Of a stretch of DNA of 64,000 bases, positions 37,080 through 49,712 are shown one piece after another. Numbering within the stretch: the stretch's first letter is position 1; every line of letters starts with the position of its first letter. The stretch lies in the NCBI GenBank assembly GCA_039881145.1, contig JAYKKI010000095.1, positions 1,901,001 to 1,965,000 of the forward strand. Reading direction: 5' to 3'. The notes beneath the pieces are model-generated. The model ran no database searches, was not told the DNA's origin, and was given only the letters and a program-made list of their open reading frames with translations. Source of the DNA: Druceiella hillmani (lineage: Eukaryota; Arthropoda; Insecta; Lepidoptera; Hepialidae). The position numbers and the translations under genes are program-made.

Positions 37080-38400
37080 AATATATTTTCGTATTCTCGC
37101 GATCAAACTGTACGATTTTAAAGATAAAAGACTTGATAAATCTTCAAGTTATTAAATTTAATTAATTAGTATATTGTCAAAGCGCTTGCATATTCATCTT
37201 ATGCGGATTAACCTCTGTATTGCCGATATCACATAGGTTATATCTGGGTACTTTATGTTACCATGGATAATTCATCAGTATAAATAGTCTGATTGCTCGC
37301 GATTGTGATTGAATAATGCTTCCCACACATTATTCTGAATTTGAGTCACGTCTTCAAAGTTTCTAAAAGAAATCATCTCCATTTCTTAATGCATCAGAAA
37401 TGAGCTAGGTTTTTATTAATAAGTCAAGGAAATAGACAAACCTGTTCTAAGAATATTTAGACCAAAAACTAGAGCACTGTGGACAAAGCAGTTTCAGCTA
37501 TTTTTTGTTTTTTTTTTCAAAATGTTCCGAACTCAGCTAAAGAGTGTTAATTTTGTTAATAACATTATGTAATAACTTAACTCGTACAATTCCTTGTATA
37601 GCTGTAGATCATTAGAAACTCACCAGTATGGAATCAAAGTGTTAAAAATTTAATCACAATTTAATGACCCATTTTTCAGTTCGAACTAAATACACTAAAT
37701 ATTAATTTTTTTTTATTTCGCTTACTTATCTATTGAATTTGTGAATTGTCAATACTAGAATTTGTTCACTCCATCAGACAACTGAAAGTATTTTTGTTAA
37801 GCAATTTAAATATTGTCAATGTTTAACTATTCTCTAACCAGCCTTTACGAAATTATTTTTTTCAGAATCACAGCACGATTATTAACACTTAAGTATAAAA
37901 TTAATTAACAATTTTTTTAATTTGATCAGTCAAATAGCAAACATTTTCACCGTTGCATAGTATTTTTTTTATTACGTACGAAGAAAAAATATATAAATAT
38001 TTTAGAAATGCTTTAATACTAACGCAAAACAACTATTTCAATTTCCCACCATCGATTCAATACCATTGATCATTTACTTCTTTATTCAGTATGGCAGCAA
38101 ATATAAATCGCAGCATTAGATGACATATTCTACAAAATTATATTCTACAAAATTATATTCTACAAAATTACGAATAAAAATTAAATAACATTATGTAAGA
38201 TAAAATGTTTGTGACCATTGTACCTGTTATCATTTCACACTATTTAATGCAAGTTTACAATATTATTAATTTTGGCTCCAATGAAAAATATTTCGATTAC
38301 ACTCGTCAAAAATACATTACGTCCTGTCGTAGTGACATACGAGTATTGATGAAAGTTTTTGTTATGAAGAACTTAATGGTAAATATGAATACATAATAAC
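37080..38400. other. AT-rich sequence, no gene seen; small 15-bp triplication at 38127-38170
   Basis: ATTCTACAAAATTAT is repeated three times in tandem at 38127-38170. Nothing else stands out. Confidence 0.6.
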
Positions 38401-38404
38401 AGAA

Positions 38405-38520
38405 TCTACTACCGTTGCTCCCCCATCTAATGATGCGAGGGGTCGAACGCCGTATCGGGTGAATATACATTTTGAATTATGGATACATTTTAACCCCTGT
38501 GAACTTGTTAATGTTCATCT
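38405..38520 (+). repeat. Dispersed repeat family R, spacer copy
   Basis: Contains GGGGTCGAACGCCGTATC, then TGAATTATGGATACATTTTA and ACCCCTGTGAAC, matching the family signature at 12575 and 42370. Diverged, with no open frame. Confidence 0.55.
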
Positions 38521-38573
38521 ATCTCTCTTTCAGATCAACATTTACCATTAGTCACTAGTCGGCAATATTTATA

Positions 38574-38574
<1 letters not shown>

Positions 38575-38611
<37 letters not shown>
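38575..38611. repeat. (TA)n microsatellite
   Basis: About 18 TA units. Confidence 0.95.
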
Positions 38612-38614
<3 letters not shown>

Positions 38615-39736
38615 CTTTGTTGAAAAGGCCAAATAAGCTTACTTTACTTATACATCCATAGCACACTAGTGATGATCTTATACATTGAACATTTAAGCAA
38701 TATATTCCTAGGTCAGATCATCAGAGCGAAAAGCATGATGAAAAAGATGTTTTGGGTGTAAGTTATACTTGGACATTGAATAACTAGAGAAAAATACTGG
38801 GAAAAAATAGAAAGGGTAGATTCTCTGATTGGTAGATGAAGAGTTGAGGTGGTTTAATCTAATTCAGCTCTTATCAAAAAAGAGCGAGAGTATTCTTTGG
38901 AAGACTGTGAGAAATATTTAGATTGAGCAATGTTGTCATCTATCGATAGTTAGATGTACAAGGTAATATGGAAAATATAGCTTTTCGATTCAGGTATGTA
39001 TGGTTCTCGGTGTTTATTCGTTGGGCAGGTGTACCTTAGAACTTATCACAAGATTTTTTCCAGAGTTTCCAGTACTCAGTATATGAGTAATATATTTAAA
39101 ATTACCTAAAATTTTTATCTAAAATACTTGTGTAACTTATTCTGTACTAGAAATATATAAACGCCCTCACCTTAACGACGAGTCAACACTGCACGAAAAC
39201 TAAATAGTCTCTAAATTAGCTGAAATAGTTACTAATGAACAGATACGGACCGCAAGGTCACGTACAAAAATATGAAGGGTATCAATGAAAAACATAGAAA
39301 TATTTCTATATTCTGAAATACATCACCGATCACCGGCGTGATGGTCGCTCCCACTTGTCGCCGACTATGAGTAGTATTATTCTAGCATACCAAGGACTTT
39401 CACCCATATTTATGTTACTGTAATAAAACGAAATGTGGATTTTAGTCAAACGTAATCGAATAATATGTCTATAATTACTACTCTTTATTGACACTTCTTG
39501 TAGAATATTTGAACTACAATGCGTGGGAAATGTTTCAAGACTAATAATATTAAAAAAGTAGCTCATTGGTATTTAAAAGCGTTTAACTTTACCCATATAT
39601 GTATATTACGTTTATACAAATATTTACGTTGAACGGTTACGGAGGAAAACACGTAGACATACAGTGGGTGATCTTTAAGGATTCCCTTTTTTGCTTTTGA
39701 GGTACACAGTATAGATAGTTATATTATCACATTGGA

Positions 39737-40770
39737 TTATTGACCTTGAGACCTACATTTTTCATGAAAAAATTTAATTTACAAGGGAAAGTTTTTCATA
39801 AAGTGGAACTTTTTAACATTGTTGAAGGAAAAACGCATATTTTTTTTAAATACTAGTAAAAGAACACAATACCAACATGTGTAATTTGACTACGAACATT
39901 AGAAGAAGAAATGATATAAATTTTGGAAAAATTAATGATCCCATGTGTGCGTCCCACCTCTTTTTTAATTTTTAACTCTGTCTATTATTTCCTTATATAA
40001 TTATAAATAATAGAATAAATTCTAAAAACTAGTTTTGATGAAAACTCCTGATTAAAAAACTGTTGAAAATGCCTAATATTTTCCCCAAAAACTTTAAATG
40101 TAGAAATGAGAAAATGATGAAAAACCGTCCCTACGAAAATTTTAAATCTTATAGTAAAAATTATAAATCAATTCTTAAAAACTGTACCCCCTTAGTATTT
40201 ACGGAGCATTTCAATTGATAACGGTTAGGTATCAGTTTTTCTATCATTTTATTTTATCATCCCTAGAATTAGAGATACATGTCCATACTCCCTCCACAAG
40301 TTATGTTCCTACTAATGTTCACTCATCTTGTTAAAAAAATATTTCGCTTCTGTGCACGGAAAAATAAAATAAACATGAAAATAAAAACTACTTCTTTTGA
40401 AAATGTTACTGGATTAATCTAACTTTAAGTTTTCCTGCCTCGCATCTAAAAGCAGAAATCAGATATGTTTAATAAATAACAAACTGTATATTTGCGAAAT
40501 ATCTAACGATAAAATGAAAATGTACACGAGTATAAATTACGTTTACGTTAGATTTCTCGCTGAATTTAGATATCCAAAGTGGATATAGAAGTTAAATATA
40601 TACTTAAACCATTGGGAATTCATCGTATCGCTTATAATTAATTTTACGTAATCTCGACATTCTGTAAGTTAACGCGGTAATTTAGTTCAAAATTGAAGTC
40701 ATATTTATAACTCAATGAACGTTCTTCACACTTAACCCGTGAAGGCGAAAATATGGCTTCATAAAATTCT
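39737..40770 (+). repeat. Old diverged repeat, copy 2
   Basis: Partner of 1655-2690 in the same orientation, about 38.1 kb away. That spacing is close to the 35-37 kb offset of the younger A/B duplication, which could reflect repeated duplication of one large unit, or coincidence. No open reading frame of note. Confidence 0.75.
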
Positions 40771-42285
40771 GCATCTGCTACTTGCAAAATAAACATAAAA
40801 TTAGGTTTTTTTTATTTTTTGGAGTATTTATGTTCTGTAAGTATTTATGCATTACTCGTAATTTTTACGTGTTTCTGACAAACTCACAAGAAGAAAATTA
40901 CATTATAATTTTACTACTTGAAACGAAAGTAAAAGGTGTAAAATTGTAAATTATTATTTATTAGACCAATTTTCTAACAAATCGGAAAACTAAGGAAACC
41001 GCTTAACATTAGGGTCAATATATTGAATTAAAATGATTGATTAAGCAACGACTGAGCTCTAATTATTTTAAACTAATAATTTACTGTAACAGTATACACC
41101 GAAATTTGTAGAGTGCCAATTTCCGACGGAAACCAAATATCAATGTGATTTGTCTTTTTTGTATTTGATTTAATTAAGAGTAAAGTAAATAGTCCGAAAA
41201 TCGTTTATATGTAAATTACTTTGCATTTATTTAGAAAAAACACACCGTTTTTTTCTGTTCCTTTTGACATTAACCACAAATCATGAATTTATACAATTTT
41301 TATTTTATATTTTATTTTAAATATATTTCTAAAGAGATTTAATTTATTACGACGGTGAAAACTATTTGCCCAAGTTTAACTGCGAATTACGAAAAGTCAC
41401 TGCTGAAGACTATTCATACCTATCGAAAATCGTTGCTTAGTGGCGATGTGAGCTCAACCATTTTTTGAGGTAATTAACTAATTAGTTGAGGATATGACAA
41501 AAAAAATTATTTAGAAGAAATATCAACCACTGAATCTTTCTTATATATTTTCCACTATTGTAAACATTTTGTACGCCGACTGTCAAAACTTAATTTCCCT
41601 GAAATTATGAGTTAGTTCAACCCACAGCCGACGAAATTATGCACAACTTGTCACTTTAAAGCGACATCAAGGTTCACATATCTAATCTTAAACGCAGTTT
41701 AATTCTGTGGTTTTAATCATGCAGAAAGGATTAAACAATTATTTAAGATTTGTTTAAAGTGCTTACAACATAATGAGCTATAGACTCGTACTTTTTTCAT
41801 TTCGATATGATGACTTAGAACACTCGTACGTCATTCCGGTAGTAATGTGAAGAGTTAGTAAAAATAAATACAACCGATGACGCAATCAAATCCAATACTC
41901 AACACACCCATCGTCACTAATAAAAATAAATGCAAAGCATTCGAGATGATCTTGTAGTTTGAGTACAATTTTATAAAACGCTTTTAAATCTTATAATATT
42001 TTTTTAGTCCTCACTGAAACAGCAATAGATTACGTTAAAACACATATTTAAATAAATGTCTGAGACCGTAACTTTACAATTTTTTGTGGAATTAAGTGAG
42101 GGGTAGTTATTCAATCAGTAGAGTCTTAGTGACTCGAACTTATTATTGTCTAATTACACGAGTGAAAAGGATGCGGATTGTGTTTTGTTAATAGTAAAAA
42201 ATTTCTACATGTGTACAGTGTTAGTAAATTGATTTATCATTTTAAAGAAACAGTATGATATTTTTTAAAACGAAAGTAGCCTGTC
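40771..42285. other. AT-rich sequence, no gene seen
   Basis: A short stretch at 41780-41810 (GTACTTTTTTCATTTCGATATGATG) resembles 10935-10965 in block A, but the match is too short to classify. Confidence 0.4.
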
Positions 42286-42289
42286 AAAT

Positions 42290-42425
42290 GGACTGAACAG
42301 TGAATAATGGCAAGAGTAGGGCGCAAGGCAAGGTTTAAAAATATGAACAACCTGACAAGGGTTAAAATGTTTCCATAATTCAAAATACACCCCTGAACGG
42401 CGCCCGCCCTCTCTCACTACTAGAC
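42290..42425 (-). repeat. Dispersed repeat family R, inverted spacer copy
   Basis: On the minus strand it reads GAGAGGGCGGGCGCCGTTC, then TGTATTTTGAATTATGGAAA and CATTTTAACCCTTGTCAGG. The match to the other copies runs about 120 bp. A weaker relative lies at 39240-39375 (minus). Confidence 0.55.
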
Positions 42426-43560
42426 ATGTGGGTAAACGTGGCATGCTTTGTTATTAATTATATATTACATTTTCCGATCAATTATCGTATCGTATAAATG
42501 TATCAAACACTCGCTAATGCTTACGCATATCTTTATGATAAAATGTATTGTCTTTTTACAACTAATATTCCCATATTGCAAAAGAAATTAAACTTAGTTA
42601 TGTAATTTTTTTTATATATTTGAATTTTCATTTTCCTTAGTTTTAATATATTTCAAGTTATAATACTCGATATGGGGTAGCAAATATTAGCAGTGGGTTA
42701 TACTTACGTATCTGCAAGTGTAACAAAAAACGTGTTTATTATTCCTACAAGCCAAATGAGTAGAAAATATTAAGAAACTATATGAAAATTCTTAACTGTT
42801 TATGATAAAAATCACTGTCAAAATTGCGAATTAAACAAATATATTTTTTTACAGGAATTACTTCAAATATACTCAATTTGATGCACAGATCCACTGATAT
42901 AAATAACAGATACTTTTTTGTTATGCCTGTATCAATGAAACACTTCTAGTGCAAGTACTCTTTTTAGTGAGTTACATTATTGATGGTGGCCAATTTTTTG
43001 TCTTTTAGTATGTCATTAGTTTCTTAAAATTTGACAGCGTTAATTGAGCATATTGCAAAAGTAAATTTATCCCACTTAATGAACTTGATTTTTTGCGACT
43101 AGTTGAGGTGTGTAATAAAATTGTATTGTTCTGTACTGAAATTAGGACATTATTTCTATTTTTCAATCATTATGTTACATTGTAATGGTATTTAGTTGAT
43201 CTACGTATGTTTTTAATATTCCACTCGTAACTAAACAGTCATTCTGCTGCTTTCGCAGAATCCGTTGGTATGTCTATTGCCTGTTATATTTTTTGAGCTT
43301 TCGAAGTTACAAATTCTACTACAATAACATACTTTCAAATAACATACATCAGATATCGATACAAGTGACTATAAGATCATAGCATAACTTTAATTGAAAT
43401 CCAATCGCATTAGTAACGCAGAATGGCACATACTCTAAGATAAACTATATTTATAACGGTTCTATTGTCTTTAATCCTGACCAAAAGTTGGCAAGGTACT
43501 ACTAGATCGGCGATAGAAAGAGTTGGAAAGATCAGAAAAGAGAGAAATATAACGAAAAAA
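42426..43560. other. AT-rich sequence, no gene seen
   Basis: No repeat partner, RNA gene or coding signature recognised. Confidence 0.5.
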
Positions 43561-43561
43561 A

Positions 43562-44070
43562 GCAAAAATTTGTTTGATGAAGTGCCTAGTCTTCTCAATC
43601 CTCGTGTATAGAGCAGATACTTGACACCTAGGCCTACAAGGCCGCCGGAATATACCACAGGAGAGGCTGTGCCGGACTTTGAAAGATTACCTGGACGGCG
43701 TTTCGTATGCGTTTTGCATGACGTTTAATGTATCCAACTTAAAAAATCTAAAAATCAAAGAAAGACTCTCTTCAATGATACAGCCACGAACTAAAGTTCT
43801 TGGCCACATTTCTAGAAACGAAAACTTCTCGGAATTACTTGTAGTACAATGGCTGAATGGAAACCAAATGACCCGAGATCAAGCAACAAAAGTTGAACGG
43901 ATCAAACGAAAGCAATGATGGAATCTAAAATAACACAATGCCTGCGCGATTCTACCAACCACCAGAAACAATCATTACAAAATTACACAAGCGGCAATAT
44001 CAGCCAGAAATAAAGGTCCACCGTACAACTCCACACCGTCTCTATAAGTCACCACCACTGCCCAGGTAAG
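43562..44070 (+). pseudogene. LINE reverse-transcriptase C-terminus and 3' end, longest relic in the window
   Basis: The plus frame from 43577 reads MKCLVFSILVYRADT, a stop, then on through LKDYLDGVSYAF and LKIKERLSSMIQPRTKVLG with HISRNENFSELLVVQ, to 43918. After frameshifts it continues as TDQTKAMMESKITQCLRDST and ends ISARNKGPPYNSTPSL plus stop near 44046. These match the C-terminal region of RTE-like and related non-LTR retrotransposons (usual forms LSSMVQSRILKFFGHISR and RGRSPTRWTDQIK). The catalytic reverse transcriptase and endonuclease domains are absent (5' truncated). A (TA)n run follows directly at 44075. Confidence 0.85.
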
Positions 44071-44071
44071 A

Positions 44072-44074
<3 letters not shown>

Positions 44075-44124
<50 letters not shown>

Positions 44125-44139
44125 TATACATACATATAT
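44075..44139. repeat. (TA)n microsatellite abutting the LINE 3' end
   Basis: TA repeat grading into TATG units, starting within 10 bp of the LINE 3' end; it may have grown from the LINE's simple-repeat tail. Confidence 0.9.
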
Positions 44140-45188
44140 TTAAATATTATTAATTATCAGGATCGACTAATCATTTTAGATCATTAAGAGGTTCGAAAAA
44201 AAGGGATTTTGTTTTTCATATACATAATATTGAATATCAAACAGAAGATTCTTCAAATGGAAATTTTGAAATGTATAATTAGTTTTTTATGAATTGCATT
44301 AGTAAAAGCATTCAAATAAATCTGTGAAAAATTGCTGGCTGTCTAAAAAATTATCGTGCCGAAAAATTTTAATGAAATCCAGAATATTAATGATAAGGTC
44401 AGAAGTGATAAAAAAAGATTACCTGACACATTACTTTCATTGTGAACAATTGTACTCTTTAAATTTTTTTTTATTTAACGTCACCTCAATACGAATTATT
44501 TGAAAGCCGTTGATCCAAAAATTGGGCATGTATCGTATTGATTGATGCCTACGGATTTCACGTATGCTACGAAGCCCGTATTTATACCCACAACAATACA
44601 GAACGTAAATCTTAAAATATAAGCACGACTTGTATTTTTAAGATTCCGTGCTTCAAAAGAAAATAAACGAAATCCTCGTCAGATTATTCATTTATTCGTA
44701 TGACCGCTTGATGCAGAAACATTACAACAAAGTACTTATCATAATCCCATAAATCTCGATATTCATCCAACAGTAGTAACATATGAAAATTTCAGAGCAG
44801 CCAAGTCTTTCATTTGAAAATGTGATTTATAAGGAAAACCTCAAAATATAATACGTTTGATAGATAATGGTATAAATGGTGTTGCACATAAGGAAAATTA
44901 CTATGTTTCGTGAAACTTACATTGAACTCACTCTATAGTGTAATATTTGATTGATGTCTTGAGACAACCGATCATTAGTCGGTGTGATGTTAATTTGACT
45001 TGCAGTAAGGTTTGCATTCTATTTTATAGCATTCGTCCTTATAATACTTGCATGTATCCAATATTTTAATTCTATTAATAAAAGTGGCACATATTTTTAA
45101 TAAATAAGCGTACTACCAACCAATGCCATTACACTTGTATAAATAAGCTTACTTTTAACCATGCAATGTTTGACATTTTTTATAATGA
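44140..45188. other. AT-rich sequence, no gene seen
   Basis: Flanks the left edge of block B. No similarity to the sequence left of block A (9.2-10.2 kb), which places the duplication boundary sharply. Confidence 0.5.
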
Positions 45189-45278
45189 CGAAATATCCAC
45201 GTGATACTCCGGGAGTAGTATTCACGTGGATATTTCGACGAAATATCGACGAAATATCCACGTGAATACTACTCCCGG
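45189..45278. repeat. Nested snap-back palindrome at the left junction of block B
   Basis: Perfect 29-bp inverted arms at 45209-45237 and 45250-45278 with a 12-bp spacer, plus a third partial copy at 45189-45204 that pairs perfectly over 16 bp with 45222-45237. The third segment runs straight into sequence shared with block A (AATACTACTCCC). Block A has no such palindrome at 10213. The forward-reverse-forward order is the pattern left by template switching during replication-based repair. Confidence 0.9.
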
Positions 45279-45689
45279 AGAACTATCGAGATATATGCTT
45301 TTACGACAAATAATTTCGCATAGATCTACATATGGGTAATCTGACAAGAAGTTTTGAGTTCGGAACCATAAAAATAGCCAAATGAAAGCCATACTTATAC
45401 GATTTCTATTCCGTACTATTGTGGAGATACTCGTACATACAGACTTTTCTGTTGCTTACTGCTGTGGAGATATATAGAGACTTCGAGGTGTAAGTGATAA
45501 TCCATAAACATCTATCGATGTGACGCACATCTGATCTTTGTGTCGACAGCCTCAAATAACGTCATAATAAATTTGTAATTAATGAAAGTGTAAATAAACT
45601 ATTAAAACATTTTTATGTTTTTATAACAGCAATTAATAGTAATAATTTATTTTTCGTGGTCTTTTTTACACTTTGTATACATTTTATAT

Positions 45690-45815
45690 TTAAATAACTA
45701 AACTCTCCGTAAAAAAGAACTACATCAGGTAAAATTATTCAGAAATTTATAATTAATACCAACTTCGTCATCAACATTCCTGATATCATTACATTTGGTG
45801 CAAATTACCCAATAA
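45690..45815. other. 125-bp segment present only in block B
   Basis: Sits between GTATACATTTT and AATAATAACTTCC, which are almost adjacent in block A at 10597-10612. No terminal repeats seen. Confidence 0.6.
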
Positions 45816-46609
45816 TAACTTCCTTTAGTATACTGTATACTTTCTGTATACTTTCTTAATATTTATAACTAATCGCGCACATAACAGATAAAGAAAGATA
45901 AGACCCCATATATTTATTTAAGTATCAGTTTTAATACAATCTAATGAAGTTTTAGGAAGGATTGCAAGATTACTAAAAGATTTACTAATATTGTGAAAAG
46001 TCTACTCTTATCTGCTTTCTGACAAGCAATCGAATTTCCATTTTTCTATGAATGACGGTGGGTGTGTGGAGCATTGAATTTAATTTCGTTATCGTCTGTA
46101 TTTATGTTTACTACCGCTGAAAAATACTTCCAGAATAACGTATGAATGCTTTAGGCTAGTACCTTTTTCATTTCGATATTATGAAAAAATAAGAGCTCAG
46201 AACCTCATCAAGTTTAAAAATTTTTAAATAATTTTAAACATTATTTTAACCCACTTTATACAGTTAATACCATAGACTTTAATTGGCTTATAAGATCTAG
46301 TTCATAAACCTTGTCGCAATATCACTTTACGGTAACAAGGGGCGGTATAACTTCCTCTTCTTAGCGTTAAAGTGATTAACTCACTCACAGTTTTAAGCAA
46401 ATTAAGTTAAAAGAATGCTTTAACTCACTACTAAGACAACGATTTTAGACATGTAATAACAGTCAGAACTTTCGTGAATCACATCCAAGCTCGGCCGAAT
46501 ACCTTTGAACATATTACCAAATTGAATCTCTTTGAAAATAGATTTAAAATTTAAAAAAAAAGAAAGTGAACAATTCATGATATGCGCCAAATAATTGCCA
46601 AACTATTGA

Positions 46610-47005
46610 TTTTACGCAAAATGCAAATACAAATAACATTAATATTTAGTTTCCGTCGATATTGTGCCAAAGTTAATGTATTAAACGATCAAATGGATGC
46701 CCTATTACGCCCTATTAAACGATCAAATAGACGCAAATGCAAATACAAATTACATTAATATTTAGTTTCCATGGATATCGTGCCATACTTAATTTATTAC
46801 ACTGTATTAAATGATCAAATGGATGCCCTATTACACCCTATTAAATAATCAAATAGACGCAAATGCAAATATAAATTACATTAATAATTTAGTTTCCATT
46901 AAAAATTGTTATTTCACAAATCCGGGCATATTCCACCATAGTCAATTTATTATTAGTTTAAACAAATTAGGGATCAATCATGGCGTATATATTCATTTTA
47001 ATTTG
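46610..47005 (+). repeat. Three-unit tandem repeat of about 125 bp (block B)
   Basis: Counterpart of 11395-11770 with the same unit order and only scattered substitutions. The overlying short open frame is kept, but its changes are not obviously biased to silent sites. Confidence 0.8.
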
Positions 47006-47714
47006 CCATAATGAACTAATGATGTACTTTTGTCAGTAATCCAATTTGTTAGAAAGTTATTATTTTAAATACTGATATAGAATATTTTACTCATCTTTTA
47101 CTTTGGTTTTCAAATAATACAATTATTAATATAATTAATAATTTTTATTCTTCTCAGATAGCCAAAAAGATGCGAAAATCACGTCACATACATTAATGTA
47201 AATGGTTCAAAATATCAAACAACATAACTTGACGTTTACCTTGCAAATAATAAACGCAAACTATAGTCAAACGCTGATTTGTAACGAACACGTTTAGCAA
47301 TCATATAACTTCATTGACATAGTTTAACAATTTGAGCATACAAAAACTTTATTACGCAATACACATTTTTCACACACTACTTTAATAGAAATATTACAAT
47401 TTTCATTCAAAATGAACTTTAAGTACGAACGCAACTTAAATTTACAACAAAATGTGAGTAAAGGTTCTAAGTACTAAAACATAGCAGGAATGACCTCTCA
47501 GCTCTAATGCGATATAATACTCTAAAAATTACAAATCAACGATTAGTAATGAATAACCTAGATAATGGTACCAAACTAGGTAATTAACCCCATTCATTTA
47601 AGTATTTATTTTACTATGCAATATTTAAGATCACCTTTCATATTTTGTCAATAAATAAATATTTTAGATCAGCTTATATTTAATTTGACAAATACGTCAC
47701 GTAAGAACTAACTA

Positions 47715-47890
47715 TTCATCTTCGATAGAAAGTGACGTGACAATTTATGGGACCTGCCGGAAGTCAATTTAGCGAGAGAGGGCAGGTATCAGCCGAAAAT
47801 AAATGTTGAAAAAAAATGTATCCATAATACATTTTAACCCTTGTCATTCGTCCATTAACCGCTGTTCGTTCAATTTATAGGTCGCCAACT
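47715..47890 (+). repeat. Dispersed repeat family R, copy in block B
   Basis: Block B counterpart of the 12490 copy. It carries a small local rearrangement around 47805-47835 in which the element core reads AAAAAAATGTATCCATAATAC. Confidence 0.6.
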
Positions 47891-48493
47891 TTTTTTAAAT
47901 GACAAAAGAACTTTATTAATACTTTGTATCCACCGATAACTTTATATTGAGGTGATAGCTCTCAAAGTCTAGGACGACCATTGATAAAAATCTGTTACAG
48001 CTATTCATAAATCCTAAGATCTTTCTGTCTATTTACTGCTTAAATACTCTTATCGTTATTTACTAGAGAGTCTTATTCAAGAGTTGCACTGTGTCCAAAC
48101 GCTCGGCGAGTATGCTGTTTGTATAGGTTATTATCATAAACCTAGTATGCACTGTTTACTCATGAGAAAGTGAGTAACCTGGTCTCTGCGAAAAAAATTA
48201 ACAACAATATATTCGTCCAATTCAAAAATTAACAACAATATATTCCAATTATTAATGGTTGTAACAAAACTAAGACATCACACTGTGTATTATTCATAGT
48301 ACAGTATAAAGATATCCATATTTGTCCTTCTGCACACAATTTGTCTTAGAAGAATCAATTAAAGAAAAGTGGCCAAATATTTATGGCGATACTAGACACT
48401 TCTGCTATTATGGGCATCTTTCATTTTTGTCTCACAAGATGGTGCACGTGGAAAGTATAATTAAATATATAAATGCGTTTTATGCCTTTCAGT

Positions 48494-49001
48494 GCATAAA
48501 AAGAAAAATTAGTTTTGGTATATTTTAATAATAGACAATAAAACCCCTTACGTACCATGCATCACATATAATTAGCAGAGAAAGACGCTGCTGTAGAAAA
48601 AAATATAAAACGACAGACAATGGAATATATATCCCACTTCCTTATCCAGCGACGTCATGCAAGATGTTCAGCAAAGACACCGCTAGATAAATGCCGATGA
48701 AAGTAAAACGCTCAAAGAACATCATAGTTAGAAAAGCATGCCGTGCTCTAATCCATATAATAATATATTCGTATAAGACATAAAATATTTGTATTGACTA
48801 GTAAAACACATCTACTGTAAAAATGTTTCGATATAAAATAGTCATTTTTAGGTATCTCGTGTCCAGCTGCACACATACCGTTTACTTGTAACAGTATACA
48901 ACTGTGCTGGGAAAAAACTTGCGTAAAATTGCAAAAGTTCAAGTCTAAAGCTTTAAATACTTATAAATGTTTAGACAGATTTTCCCAATAATACAAAAAA
49001 A

Positions 49002-49056
<55 letters not shown>

Positions 49057-49703
49057 TTTATAATCCGCATGAAAACGTATCGGGATCTTGGTCTTCATTT
49101 ATAACTCAACTCTCTTGTAGATTCGATAGCAAAAAAAACTGTTAAGTTGTTTCCTTCTAAGATACGGAACCCTGAAAAGGAATCCCTGTGCGGCAGCCTC
49201 GCAATTTCTGCCGTTTTAAATTTATAAAACTCACTTTTTTTTCGCACAGTCCGTCGAGTAAAATATCGTTGAACAGAGGATTCAGAATGGGATTGACATT
49301 CTATTTATCATGTTTAAGCTATACGCGTTCTGATTTTCATTCCCAAAGCCAAAGAACTTGGAAAAAAATGCCCAGTACTTCTCATTTATTCATAAAAGCG
49401 GTCGTGTTTTTTTACTGTGCTGTTAAAACAGCAGTTCATAACTGAGTTGAACTCGTTGATTTCAATTAATCAATGAGTTCAAGCGACGTACGCACCGGTC
49501 GTTAAATAATAATCGTTATTTGAAATTATGTTTAAGAATAGCCTATTTCCTCTATAGATTGAAAAGATCAAGTGATAGCAATTTCGTAAAAATTACCTCC
49601 TTTTATAGGATATATATATATTTATTTTCTACATATTTGCTACAAAAGGAATATCTTACAGCCAATCAGAACACGAGTCCAGCCTCGCCCGACGAACGGC
49701 CGG
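48494..49703. other. 1.2-kb segment present only in block B
   Basis: Lies between TATGCCTTTCA and the SINE edge. It contains a (TA)n run (49006-49053) and an 85-codon open frame at 49188 that starts at GTG and shows no family. Because block A retains a SINE remnant at the junction, loss from A is more likely than gain in B. Confidence 0.6.
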
Positions 49704-49712
49704 GAATCAAAC
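49600..49712 (-). mobile_element. SINE fragment (block B)
   Basis: On the minus strand it carries GTTTGATTCCCGGCCGTTCG, a decayed B-box region (family form GGTTCGATTCCCG), then GATTGGCTGTAAGATATTCC and a tail toward 49600. It is a head-truncated relative of the SINE at 4372. Confidence 0.7.
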
